This document shows, in pieces, positions 35,444 through 45,000 of a stretch of 64,000 nt of DNA (position 1 is the first letter of the stretch; every line of letters starts with the position of its first letter). The stretch comes from Amycolatopsis azurea DSM 43854. GTDB lineage: Bacteria > Actinomycetota > Actinomycetes > Mycobacteriales > Pseudonocardiaceae. Where the stretch lies: the NCBI RefSeq assembly GCF_001995215.1, contig NZ_MUXN01000038.1:12151-76150 (forward strand). The letters run 5' to 3'. Under the pieces are notes generated by a model, which did not search any database, was not told the origin of the DNA, and saw only the letters and a list, made by a program, of their open reading frames with translations. The translations under genes and the position numbers were made by a program.

Positions 35444-36421
35444 TCAGCAGAACTGCGGAGCGCTCGGGTCGACCAGGGCGACGCCGGTGCCGTCACCTGC
35501 GGAAACGGCGTAGACCGGAGCACAGACGCCCGAGAACTTCCACATGTCCATCGGCGGTTCCGAGCTGGTGTCCCGGCTCTCCTGCTTCAGGTTGCTCCCC
35601 CAGGCGAAGACGCTTCCGTCCGCCTTGAGCACCACGTTGTGGTTGTAGCCGGCGTCGATGGCGACGACGTCCGATTGCGCCTCGGGCGGCACGGAGGACT
35701 GGCCGTAGGTGTTGTCGCCCCAGGCGAGGACGCCGCCGTTCTTCAGCGCGAGGCTGTGGCGGAACCCGCCCGAGATCGCCGTCACCCCGGAGGTCGCCGC
35801 CGCCGGCACGGTGATCTGACCCTTCGCGTTGTTTCCCCACCCGAGCACGCCGCCGTTCTTCAGCGCGAGGCCGTGGTCGACACCCGCCGAGATCGCGGTG
35901 ACCCCCGAAGTGACCGTCGCGGGAACGGTGGTCCGCGAGCCCCAGCTCAGCACGCCGCCGTTCTTGAGCGCCAGGTTGAAGTACGCGCTGGTGGAGATCG
36001 CGCTGACCCCCGAGGTCGCGGCGGCGGGGACGACGTTCTGGCCGTAGAACCCGTTGCCCCAGGCGATCACCCCGCCGTTCTTGAGCGCCAGCCCGTGCGC
36101 CCAGCCCGCGGCGATCGCCGAAACCCCCGACGTCGCCGCGGCGGGCACGGTGGCCTGGCCGTAGTTGTTGTTGCCCCAGGCGACGACGCCGCCGTCCTTG
36201 AGCGCCAGATGGGTGAGACCGCCCGCGGAGACCGCGCTCGCGCCGAACGCGGAGGGCGGAACGGTGCCCTGCCCCTGCTGGTAGTCGTTGCTCCCCCACG
36301 GCCGCGGTTCGCCGGTCGGCGCGGCGTGGGCGATACCGGAAAGGGAAACCGTGGCGATCATTACGGCTATCGCGGTGGTCGTCACGCGCCGTGTCGTGGA
36401 TCGTCGATTGACTGAAGCCAT
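35444..36421 (-). CDS. Secreted RCC1-repeat beta-propeller protein
   Basis: The 325-residue protein has a signal peptide (to about IAHAAP) and about seven RCC1-like repeats with the pattern TVPAAATSGVSAISAG-x-H-LALKNGGVLAWGNN. RCC1 repeats fold as a seven-bladed propeller; in bacteria the secreted forms have no set function. The repeats are very alike, so internal duplication is recent. Start ATG 36421 is chosen for the signal peptide; an ATG 19 codons upstream is possible. It is divergent from the DUF6801-like genes. Confidence 0.85.
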   Translation of the reverse strand: MASVNRRSTTRRVTTTAIAVMIATVSLSGIAHAAPTGEPRPWGSNDYQQGQGTVPPSAFGASAVSAGGLTHLALKDGGVVAWGNNNYGQATVPAAATSGVSAIAAGWAHGLALKNGGVIAWGNGFYGQNVVPAAATSGVSAISTSAYFNLALKNGGVLSWGSRTTVPATVTSGVTAISAGVDHGLALKNGGVLGWGNNAKGQITVPAAATSGVTAISGGFRHSLALKNGGVLAWGDNTYGQSSVPPEAQSDVVAIDAGYNHNVVLKADGSVFAWGSNLKQESRDTSSEPPMDMWKFSGVCAPVYAVSAGDGTGVALVDPSAPQFC

Positions 36422-36460
36422 GCGGGAAATGTTAACCCGGTTCCGCCGATCGGCCTCGTC

Positions 36461-36479
36461 TTTGTCATCGGCGGACAAA
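36461..36479. promoter_or_regulatory. Inverted repeat TTTGTC-N7-GACAAA between divergent secreted-protein genes
   Basis: TTTGTC (36461-36466) and GACAAA (36474-36479) are spaced by 7 nt, as in the mce promoter region copy. It lies 40 nt upstream of the RCC1-like gene and about 230 nt upstream of the first DUF6801-like gene, in a locally A/T-richer 285-nt intergenic region. Confidence 0.5.
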
Positions 36480-36706
36480 CTTCATAATCGCATTCAGCAC
36501 GCACTGACAAGAAAGAACGGGCCCCTCACCCACTCCGAAACATGTCGACATGAATCCTTGTTACGTACATAACTCGCGGGTAACCTCGGTTTACCCCACC
36601 ACCGAGAAAGCCGCTCGAGTCGAGCATATTTGATCAGAAAAATCCGCCGAAAGGCGCATGGGGAAAGCCGCCCGAGACGTAAACTGGATCAAAGGAGATG
36701 ACAGGT

Positions 36707-37333
36707 ATGTCCCGCAGACTTGGCAAGTTGTCAGCAGGCGTCGCCACCACCGGCATCGTGATGGGCGCGGTCGCCGTGCTCACCGCCGGCACGGCGCTGG
36801 CCGCCACCACCTACGCCACCGGCACCGTCGCGTACATGTGCAACTTCCCCGCGATCGGCCAGCAGCAGCTGGACGTGAAGGCGCAGTTCGACGGACCGGC
36901 TTCGGTCGCTTCGGGCGGCACCTTCACGCCGTCGAACATCTCGGGCACCGCCACGATCAGCGCCACCATCAACGCGCTGCTCAACAGTGCCAACTACGAC
37001 GGCGTCCGCGGCAAGGTGAACATGCCGGTGACCGTCACCAACGCCACCCCCGCTTCGGCGACGGTGACGAACCTCGACGTCCCGACCCAGATCAACCCGT
37101 ACGTGCCGGGAACGCGGACGTTCAACATCGTCCAGGCCACGGGGACCGGCGTCCCCACGTTCACCGCCGGTACGCCCGGCTCGGCGACGGCGTCCCTCGG
37201 CACCTCGATCAGCGCGCCGCTGGAGTTCCACAAGAAGGACGGTTCCTGGACCGCCTGGAGCTTCAACTGCACGGTGAAGAACACCAACCCGGCGCAGAAC
37301 CGCGCGTTCAGCCCGGCGGTCCCCATCACCTGA
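36707..37333 (+). CDS. Secreted DUF6801-like protein 1
   Basis: This 208-residue protein has a signal peptide (to about GTALAAT) and a domain starting with VAYMCNFPAIGQQQLDVKAQF. It ends in NCTVKNTNPAQNRAFSP. The two cysteines (C near the start and in SFNCTV) could pair. This looks like the DUF6801 family of actinobacterial secreted proteins. The ATG at 36707 is 10 nt after GGAG; an ATG at 36698 is too close to that site. The next gene encodes a close paralogue. Confidence 0.78.
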   Translation: MSRRLGKLSAGVATTGIVMGAVAVLTAGTALAATTYATGTVAYMCNFPAIGQQQLDVKAQFDGPASVASGGTFTPSNISGTATISATINALLNSANYDGVRGKVNMPVTVTNATPASATVTNLDVPTQINPYVPGTRTFNIVQATGTGVPTFTAGTPGSATASLGTSISAPLEFHKKDGSWTAWSFNCTVKNTNPAQNRAFSPAVPIT

Positions 37334-37404
37334 TGAACCATCCGTGCGGGGCGGGGACGCCCGCCCCGCACGGTCCCCACCCCCCGGTCTCGAGAGGAAT
37401 CCAT

Positions 37405-38025
37405 ATGGGACAGCAGGTTCGCCGAGCGAGCACGGTCTCCGTCATCGTGTTCGGCGTGTGCTGCCTGCTCACCACCGGGCAGGCCTCGGCCGCCGTCTCC
37501 CACGAGACGGGAACAGTCGTGTACATGTGCGGCTTCCCCATGATCGGCCAGCAACCCCTCGACATCACGGCGAAGTTCGACAGCCCGGGTACGGCGACCG
37601 CGGGCGGCACGATCACCCCGGCCGCGATCAGCGGCACCGCGACCTTCAACGCCATCCACAACGCGACGATCTTCAGCGCGGCCAACTACGACGGCCTCCG
37701 CGGCAAGGTGAGCGCGCCGGTGACCGCGACGAACGCCACCCCCGCTTCGGCGACCGTCACCGGACTGGACCTGCCCGCGCAGATCACCCCGTACGTGCCG
37801 GGACCCCGCACGTTCGTCTTCACCCAGACCGCGGCGACCGCAGTCCCCGCTTTCACCGCGGGTGCCCCCGGTGAGACGACGGTCGCGCTCGGCACGACTT
37901 TCAAGCTGGAAGTCGATTTCCACAAGAGGGACGGCACCTGGACCCCGTGGACGCTCAACTGTACGGTCAAAATCACCAACCCGGCACAGAACCGCGCGTT
38001 CGCTCCGGCGATCCCCGTCGTTTGA
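37405..38025 (+). CDS. Secreted DUF6801-like protein 2
   Basis: This 206-residue paralogue of the preceding product has a signal peptide (to about GQASAAV), the VVYMCGFPMIGQQPLDITAKF opening and the NCTVKITNPAQNRAFAP ending. The two are alike throughout, so this is a local duplication. It follows by 71 nt and has a GAGAGGA site. The function is unknown. Confidence 0.78.
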   Translation: MGQQVRRASTVSVIVFGVCCLLTTGQASAAVSHETGTVVYMCGFPMIGQQPLDITAKFDSPGTATAGGTITPAAISGTATFNAIHNATIFSAANYDGLRGKVSAPVTATNATPASATVTGLDLPAQITPYVPGPRTFVFTQTAATAVPAFTAGAPGETTVALGTTFKLEVDFHKRDGTWTPWTLNCTVKITNPAQNRAFAPAIPVV

Positions 38026-38042
38026 CGCGAGAGGAAACCCAG

Positions 38043-39401
38043 ATGACGCAGCAGGTTCGCCGGACACTCGGGAGGCTTCCCGTACTAGCGGGCGTGATCC
38101 TGCTCGCGGGCGTGAACGGCGCGCTGGCCTCGTCGGCGGCGACCGACCCGACGGCCCCGCCGAAGCCGCTGCTGCAGGGCGCCGCCCCCGCGCACCAGAC
38201 CCTGGCGAACAAGTGCGTCTTCCCGGATCCTGTCGGCGAACGTCCGGTCACCATGGACGTCGAGGCCACGCTTCCCAAGGTCGTGCCGTCCGGAAAACCG
38301 GTACAGGTCAAGGACTTCTCCCTCACCTTCACCCTCGGCGAGGGAACGCTGGGCACGCTCACCGAAGTGACGGGCGCGGCGACGATCGAACTCACGGCCA
38401 CGCGCGAGGACAAGACGTCCGCGATTCCGGTGACCCTCGAGATCCCGGCGACCAAGGTGCCCGCCACCGGCGAGCTGAAGCTGGTCGCGACGGGCAAGGT
38501 TCCCGACATCGTGTCGACCCGTCCCGGCGAACTCCGGCTCACCACGGGCGCGCCGTCCCTCGCGCTGACCGCGGAGAAGACGGAGACGCCGCCGAAGCCG
38601 ATCAGCTGCACGCAGGTCCCGGATCAGGACACCGCACTCGGCAGCGTCACGCTGGCGGAGCTGCGCGCCGCGGAACCGAAGACCGACAAACCCGGGCAAA
38701 AGCCCGGCGAACGCGCGCAGGCCGCGAACGACGATCCGCCGCCGGATGCCGTGTTCCCGTTGCAGCCCTTCGAATCGCAAGGCACGTCGTCGGTGAAGAA
38801 ACTGGGCGCGTTCGTCCGGTTGACCCCGTCGTTCATCTTCAACGCCTTCTACTACCTCTATCCGACGCCTCCGCATCGCAGCACCGGTTCCACGATCCTG
38901 CCGCCGAGCAAGATGACGTTCCTCGGCTTCGGTTTCGTCCCGGTCAACGGCACGATGGAGCTCCTGCCGACCGACTACAAGACCGGCAACACCGTCGTCG
39001 ACGTCGAGACCATGCTGCACGGGGACACCACGACGACGGCCATCGCCCGGATCGAACTGTTCGGGAAGCTGAAGGACATCACCATCAACGGCACCCCGCT
39101 CGACGTCGGCCCCGACTGCATGACCGCCGAACCGATCGTGCTGAACCTGCGCGGTCCGAACTGGAACGCGTTCACCGGTGGCGTGCTGCGGACGGACCCG
39201 AAGGACCCGGAACCCGCCTTCCAGGGATTCACCCTGCCCAAGTTCTCCGGCTGCGGCGTCACGGAGAACCTCGACTCCTTGCTGAGCGGGATGGGATCGG
39301 GGCCCGGGAACCAGGCGTGTATCGGGGTCAACCAGGTGGGCCTGGAGTGGGAAGCGGAACGCAAGTGCCCCAACACGGATCCACCGGTGGGGCGCCGCTG
39401 A
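38043..39401 (+). CDS. Secreted two-domain protein with DUF6801-like N-terminus
   Basis: This 452-residue protein has a signal peptide (to about GALASSA). An N-terminal domain (about 50-190) shares the pattern of the two preceding products (KCVFPDPVGERPVTMDVEA ... ISCTQVPD). A Pro/Lys linker and a C-terminal domain of about 220 residues follow, with further cysteines. I do not recognise the second domain. It lies 17 nt after the previous gene, so the three form one operon. Its function is probably at the cell surface. Confidence 0.7.
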   Translation: MTQQVRRTLGRLPVLAGVILLAGVNGALASSAATDPTAPPKPLLQGAAPAHQTLANKCVFPDPVGERPVTMDVEATLPKVVPSGKPVQVKDFSLTFTLGEGTLGTLTEVTGAATIELTATREDKTSAIPVTLEIPATKVPATGELKLVATGKVPDIVSTRPGELRLTTGAPSLALTAEKTETPPKPISCTQVPDQDTALGSVTLAELRAAEPKTDKPGQKPGERAQAANDDPPPDAVFPLQPFESQGTSSVKKLGAFVRLTPSFIFNAFYYLYPTPPHRSTGSTILPPSKMTFLGFGFVPVNGTMELLPTDYKTGNTVVDVETMLHGDTTTTAIARIELFGKLKDITINGTPLDVGPDCMTAEPIVLNLRGPNWNAFTGGVLRTDPKDPEPAFQGFTLPKFSGCGVTENLDSLLSGMGSGPGNQACIGVNQVGLEWEAERKCPNTDPPVGRR

Positions 39402-39411
39402 GCCCGGGCGG

Positions 39412-40695
39412 CTACCGCTCGCTCGGCGTCCACTGTGGACTCTTGCGCGGCGCCGGAAGGACCTCCGGCAGCGCGTAGCCCTCGGGCACCGACGCGGGCG
39501 TGACGCCGGCCCGCAGCGCGAGTTCCATTTCGAACCGGGCGCCCGGGTCACGCAGGTGCTCGCCGAAGGTCGCCTGCAACTGGCGCATGCGGTACCGGAC
39601 GGTCTGCGGGTGGACCTGGAGCCGCTCGGCGATGTCGACGACGTTGCCCTGGCTGTCGAGCCAGGCGCGCAGGGTTTCGAGCAGTCGCTCCCGCTGCTTC
39701 CCGGTCATCTCGGCGAGCGGGGCGAACAGGCGGTCGCGCAGCTGGCAGGTGAGCACCGCGTCGGCGTTCACGAGCAGGGTGGCGAGGTGTTCTTCGGCCC
39801 GGATCACCCGGCGGGCGGCGATGATCCCGCGTTCGGAGAGGTGCAGGGCGTCCCGTGCCCAGCGCAGCGAATCGGCGACGGAGTCCAGCGGGCGGCACGG
39901 GCCGATCGACAGCCGGTAGTCCGGGAGCGCGGCCTGCAGGGTGGCCAGGCGGGCGCCGGAGATCTCGCCGGGGACGAGCAGACGCGGCTCAGCGCAGTCG
40001 AGTTCGGCCAGGACGTCCGAATCGACCGCGTTGTGCCGCCGGGGTCTGACGCCCTCGCCGATCGGGTGCAGCACGACCGGTGTCGCGCGCTCGGGGACCG
40101 GCCAGCCGGTCAGCTGCGCGAGTTCCGCGATCGCCTTCGACGGCGCGGGCGGGGTTTCCAGCACCAGGTGCAGCAGTTTGCGGCGCCAGGTGTCCAGCGC
40201 CCCCGCGGTGCGTGCCTTCGCTTCGAGGTAGCCGTCCAGCGCGACGGACGCGAGTTCGTCCATGAACGCGAGCATCGCGTCGGCCAGTTGCGACATCACG
40301 GCGGACGAGAGCCCGCTGCGGCGGCCGACGCGCATGATGCGCCGCCACGACACGCGCGCGCCGACCCGGTACGCCGACTGGAGCGTGTCGAGGCTGCGTC
40401 CTTCGCGCATCTCGTTCTGCCCCAGCCGATGGTGGACCTCGTGCGACTGTTCCTTGGAGACGGTGGGATCCGCGATCTGGGCGACGAACAGCGTGATCGC
40501 GTACTCGACGCCGGCGCGGATCGATTTGCCGTAGGGCCCGTCGAGCGGGCGCGCGTACGCGGGGATGGTCGCGCGGATCTCGTCGACGATCTCGTTGGCG
40601 AGGCTGCCGAGTTCCGGTCGCAAAATGTCGGCGAGCTTGCGAGGCAGTGCCGCAGGGGGCTGCGCAGCGTGTTCGATCCCGCGCTCCACCGACAT
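39412..40695 (-). CDS. PucR/CdaR-type transcriptional regulator
   Basis: This 427-residue protein has an N-terminal RsbR-like helical domain (about 15-150), a middle region, and a C-terminal PucR helix-turn-helix (LLETLRAWLDSQGNVVDIAERLQVHPQTVRYRMRQLQ). There is no GAF or PAS domain. The ATG at 40695 follows AAAGGAGC; a longer reading from 40872 runs through the promoter region. It is convergent with the secreted-protein operon. An inverted repeat about 117 nt upstream may be its own operator. Confidence 0.9.
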   Translation of the reverse strand: MSVERGIEHAAQPPAALPRKLADILRPELGSLANEIVDEIRATIPAYARPLDGPYGKSIRAGVEYAITLFVAQIADPTVSKEQSHEVHHRLGQNEMREGRSLDTLQSAYRVGARVSWRRIMRVGRRSGLSSAVMSQLADAMLAFMDELASVALDGYLEAKARTAGALDTWRRKLLHLVLETPPAPSKAIAELAQLTGWPVPERATPVVLHPIGEGVRPRRHNAVDSDVLAELDCAEPRLLVPGEISGARLATLQAALPDYRLSIGPCRPLDSVADSLRWARDALHLSERGIIAARRVIRAEEHLATLLVNADAVLTCQLRDRLFAPLAEMTGKQRERLLETLRAWLDSQGNVVDIAERLQVHPQTVRYRMRQLQATFGEHLRDPGARFEMELALRAGVTPASVPEGYALPEVLPAPRKSPQWTPSER

Positions 40696-40811
40696 CGCAG
40701 CTCCTTTGCTCCGCCCAGCGTCCGGACATCCCACGATCGTCGTGGGGTGACAACGAACACATCGCAAAGTCGCTCGTGAATGTGTCACCTTTCGCAGAAG
40801 AAACCGATTTC

Positions 40812-40829
40812 TTGTCACCGTCGTGACAA
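40812..40829. promoter_or_regulatory. 18-nt palindrome upstream of the PucR-type regulator
   Basis: TTGTCAC (40812-40818) and GTGACAA (40823-40829) form a palindrome with 4-nt centre; seen as TTGTC-N8-GACAA it resembles the repeats at 25204 and 36461. It lies between the arginase-like gene's 3' end and the pucR-like start, so it belongs to the regulator's promoter. Confidence 0.55.
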
Positions 40830-40926
40830 AATCACGGCTCAGTGCTGAATTTTGATGACAAGTGCCCGGCAAACGCCACGTGCCATACGTACGAACGGCC
40901 GAAGTGACCAGTGTCGTGACGGAGCG

Positions 40927-41721
40927 TCACTGCTTTTCGGTGAGCAATTCACCGAGTACTTCGAGCACGGGCTCCAGCACGCGCACGTCGGTGCCGGCGC
41001 ATTCGGTGATCCCGGCGCCGACGACGTCGAAGCCGCTCAGTCCGCGAAGCATCGCCACCAGGCGCTCGATCGTCAAGCCACCGGGCTCGGGATAGTTCAG
41101 CCCGTCGAACTCCCCCGGATCGAGCACGTCGAGGTCGATGTGGACGTACACCTTGTCCGAACCGGACAGCCCGGCGGCGACGTCGTCGGCTTCGACGACC
41201 AGCCCGCGCTCGATCGCGGCGCGCTCGGCGTCGTCGAACACCCTGGTCCCGGCCAGGACGACGCGACCGGGTTCGAGCCGCGGGTTCGCGGCGAAATCCG
41301 GGTCGCCCTCGCCGAGCAGCGACCGCAGCACCATGCCGTGGAACGCGCCCGACGGCGACGTCTCCGCGGTGTTGAGGTCCGCGTGCGCGTCGAACCAGGC
41401 GACGCCGAGACCCGGCCCGAAGCGGTAGCGCGCCACCCCGATCGGGATCAGCTCGACCCCGCAGTCCCCGCCGATGGTCAGCACCGGCCCGCCCGGCGCC
41501 TCCAGCGCGGCGAGCTGCGCGGCCCGGTTGGCTCCGGTGAGCACCTCGCGGTTGGCGATGCCGTCGACCGCGGGCGAGGTCTCGCGGGTCTGCCGGATGT
41601 GGTGCACCGGTACGCCCAGCACGTGGCCGGCCAGCTCGGCGAGCGCGACGCAGCCTTCGGGCATCTCCGGCGCGCGCTTCGTCAGCGCGCCCTGGAACTG
41701 GGGTACGGCGTTGATCAGCAT
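40927..41721 (-). CDS. Arginase-family protein
   Basis: The 264-residue protein has the arginase/agmatinase fold motifs WFDAHADLN and VHIDLDVLDP, which supply most of the manganese ligands. The first motif reads GGDCG rather than GGDHS, so one metal-binding histidine is replaced by cysteine. It may hydrolyse a guanidino compound. The exact substrate is open, and weakened metal binding is possible. ATG 41721 gives the family N-terminus; sequence upstream is repeat DNA. It reads toward pucR on the same strand. Confidence 0.85.
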   Translation of the reverse strand: MLINAVPQFQGALTKRAPEMPEGCVALAELAGHVLGVPVHHIRQTRETSPAVDGIANREVLTGANRAAQLAALEAPGGPVLTIGGDCGVELIPIGVARYRFGPGLGVAWFDAHADLNTAETSPSGAFHGMVLRSLLGEGDPDFAANPRLEPGRVVLAGTRVFDDAERAAIERGLVVEADDVAAGLSGSDKVYVHIDLDVLDPGEFDGLNYPEPGGLTIERLVAMLRGLSGFDVVGAGITECAGTDVRVLEPVLEVLGELLTEKQ

Positions 41722-41823
41722 TCGGTCCAGGTTAGCGGCGGCCGCAAGTACATGAAGGCCTCCTTGAGGGACGTTGCCGGATCGAGGTGGCACGTGGCGA
41801 AAGTCGCCCGCCAGCTCGAGGTG

Positions 41824-41886
41824 CCGACGTTGCGAAAGCCACTTTCGCAACGTTGAAGGTTGTGAAAGTGGCTTTCGCAACGTCGG
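41824..41886. repeat. Nested CCAC-core inverted repeat
   Basis: The arms run from CCGACGTTGCGAAAGCCAC (41824) to the complementary copy ending at 41886. Each arm has its own inner palindrome GCGAAAG-CCA-CTTTCGC. Several stem arrangements are therefore possible. Related single palindromes lie at 41934-41956 and 41961-41983, and part of one at the window's left end. Confidence 0.7.
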
Positions 41887-42008
41887 CGAAGGCGGGGAGC
41901 GAACGGTCACCCCCAAGGCCCGGCGCCCAGGTCGCGAAAGCCACTTTCGCGACGTCTGGTGTCCCGAATGCCACCTTCGCGACACCACCGGCGCCCCGCG
42001 GCTCAGCC

Positions 42009-42059
42009 GCGTGAAGGCCCCCTTCCCTCGGCTGAGCCGAGGGAAGGGGGCCTTCACGC
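42009..42059. terminator. Perfect hairpin after pyc
   Basis: Two 24-nt arms (42009-42032 and 42036-42059) flank a TGA loop. It begins 11 nt past the pyc stop codon on the minus strand and is a strong candidate terminator. It belongs to the GTGAAGG family. Confidence 0.75.
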
Positions 42060-42070
42060 GCTAGGGAGCT

Positions 42071-45000
42071 CTACTCCAGGACCAGGAGCAGGTCCCCGCC
42101 TTCCACCTGCTGGACGGCGTTGATCGCGCGCCGCGACACCTTGCCACCCGAGGAGGCGGTGATCGACGCCTCCATCTTCATCGCCTCGATGGTCGCGACC
42201 GTCGCCCCGGCCTCGACGACGTCGCCCTCGGACACCTGCAGCGTGACCACGCCCGCGAACGGCGCGGCGATCTGCTTCGGGTCGCCCTTGTCGGCCTTCT
42301 CCGTCGCCGGGATGTCCGACGCGATCGAGGTGTCACGGACCTGGATCGGGCGCAGCTGGCCGTTGAGCGTGGACATCACCGTGCGCAGCCCGCGCTCGTC
42401 GGCCTCGCCGATGGCCTCCAGCTCGATCAGCAGCCGGACACCCTGTTCGAGGTCGACCGAGTACTCCTCGCCCGGGCGCAGCCCGTAGAAGAAGTCCTTG
42501 GACGGCAGGACCGAGGTGTCGCCGTACTGCTCGCGGTGCGCCTCGAAGTCCTTCGTGGGCCCGGGGAACAGCAGCCGGTTCAGCGTCTGGCGCCGGTTCT
42601 CCGCCAGTCCCTTGTGGTCCTCTTCGGACAGTTCCTGCACCGGCTTCGGCTGCGCGCGGCCTTCGAGGGCCTTGGTGCGGAACGGCTCCGGCCAGCCACC
42701 GGGCGGGTCGCCCAGTTCGCCGCGCAGGAAGCCGATCACCGAGTCGGGGATGTCGAACTTGTTCGGCTCCGCCTCGAAGTCCGCCGGTGAGACGCCCGCG
42801 CCGACGAGGTGCAGCGCGAGGTCACCGACCACTTTGGACGAAGGCGTGACCTTCACCAGGTGGCCGAGGATCCGGTCCGCGGCCGCGTACATCGCCTCGA
42901 TGTCCTCGAACCGCTCGCCGAGGCCGAGCGCGATCGCCTGCGTGCGCAGGTTCGACAGCTGGCCGCCGGGGATCTCGTGGTGGTACACACGCCCGGTCGG
43001 CGACGCGAGACCGGCCTCGAACGGCGCGTAGATCTTGCGCACGCTCTCCCAGTACGGCTCCAGGTCGCCGATCGCCTGCAGGTCCAGCCCGGTCGGCCGG
43101 TCCGAGTGGTCGGTGGCCGCGACGAGCGCCGAGAGCGACGGCTGCGAGGTCGTGCCCGCCATGGACGCGACGGCGCCGTCGACGGCGTCCGCCCCGGCCT
43201 GGATCGCGGCGAGGTACGTCGCCAGCTGGCCACCCGCGGTGTCGTGCGTGTGGATGTGCACCGGGAGGTCGAACTCCTTGCGCAGCGCGGAAACCAGCCG
43301 CACCGCCGCCGGTGCCCGCAGCAGGCCCGCCATGTCCTTGATGGCCAGGACGTGCGCCCCCGCGCCGACGATCTGCTCCGCCAGCTTGAGGTAGTAGTCC
43401 AGCGTGTACAGCTTCTCCGACGGGTCCGACAGGTCCGAGGTGTAGCAGAGCGCCACCTCGGCCACCGCGGAGCCGGTCTCGCGGACGGCCTCGATCGCCG
43501 GCCGCATCTGCTCGACGTCGTTGAGGGCGTCGAAGATCCGGAAGATGTCGATGCCGGTCGCCGTCGCCTCCTCGACGAAGGCGTGGGTCACCTCGGTGGG
43601 GTACGGCGTGTAGCCCACGGTGTTGCGGCCGCGCAGCAACATCTGGAGACAGATGTTCGGCACCGCTTCCCGCAGCTTCGCCAGCCGCTCCCACGGATCC
43701 TCCGCGAGGAACCGCAGGGCGACGTCGTAGGTCGCGCCGCCCCAGCACTCCAGCGAGAGCAGCTGCGGCGTGGTGCGCGCGACGACCGGCGCGACGGCCA
43801 GCAGGTCCTTCGTCCGCACGCGGGTGGCGAGCAGCGACTGGTGCGCGTCGCGGAAGGTGGTGTCGGTGACGCCGATGGTCGGCGACTCCCGCAGCCAGCG
43901 CGCGAAGCCCGCCGGGCCGAGTTCGGTGAGCTTCTGCTTCGAACCGGGCGCCGGTTCGAGATCCTTCGGCAGCTTCGGCAGCTTCACCTGCGGGTCGAGG
44001 GTGCGCGGACGCTCGCCGTGCGGCTTGTTGACCGTCTTGTCCGCGAGGTAGGTCAGCAGCCTGGTCCCGCGGTCGGCCGAGTGGCGCGCGGTCAGCAGAT
44101 GCGGGCGCTCCTCGATGAACGACGTCGTGACGCGGCCTTCGCGGAAGTCCGGGTCGTCGAGGACGGCCTGCAGGAACGGGATGTTCGTGGCCACCCCGCG
44201 GATCCGGAACTCGGCGACGGCGCGACGGGCGCGGCCGACGGCGGTCTTGAAGTCGCGGCCGCGGCAGCTGAGCTTCACCAGCAGCGAGTCGAAGTGCGCG
44301 CTGATCTCGGTGCCGGCGAACGCCGTCCCGCCGTCGAGGCGGATACCGGACCCGCCGGGCGAGCGGTACGCGCTGATCATCCCGGTGTCCGGGCGGAAGC
44401 CGTTGGCGGGATCCTCGGTGGTGATGCGGCACTGCAGCGCGGCCCCGCGCAGGTACACCTTGTCCTGCGAGAGCCCGAGGTCTTCGAGCGTCTCGCCGGA
44501 GGCGATGCGCAGCTGCGACTGGACGAGGTCGACGTCGGTGACCTCCTCGGTCACCGTGTGCTCGACCTGGATCCGCGGGTTCATCTCGATGAAGACGTGG
44601 TTGCCGTCCCGGTCGAGCAGGAACTCGACGGTGCCGGCGTTGCGGTAGCCGATCTGGCGGGCGAACTTCACCGCGTCGGCGCAGATCTGGTCGCGCAGTT
44701 CGGACGGCAGGTTCGGCGCCGGGGCCAGCTCGACGACCTTCTGGTGCCGTCGCTGGACCGAGCAGTCGCGCTCGAAGAGGTGGATCACGTTGCCCTCGCC
44801 GTCGGCGAGGATCTGGACCTCGATGTGGCGGGGCTCGACGACGGCCTTCTCGATGAACACCGTCGGGTCGCCGAAGGCCGACTCGGCCTCGCGCGCGGCG
44901 GCCTCGATGGACTCGCGCAGCTGCGCGGGCTCCAGGACGCGGCGCATACCGCGACCGCCGCCACCGGCGACGGCCTTGACGAAGACGGGGAAGCCGATCT

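Larger units (their letters stand above)
41722..42070. repeat. Gene-free stretch packed with palindromic repeats
   Basis: No gene fits here. It holds a left half of a hairpin (about 41751-41771), a large inverted repeat (41824-41886) whose arms each contain GCGAAAG-CCA-CTTTCGC, two more CCAC-core palindromes (about 41934-41956 and 41961-41983), and a perfect hairpin (42009-42059) just past the pyc stop. Confidence 0.8.

Noticed and set aside
35500..36250. Repeats every 80-135 nt, considered as an array
   Set aside because: They encode the RCC1-like repeats in frame.
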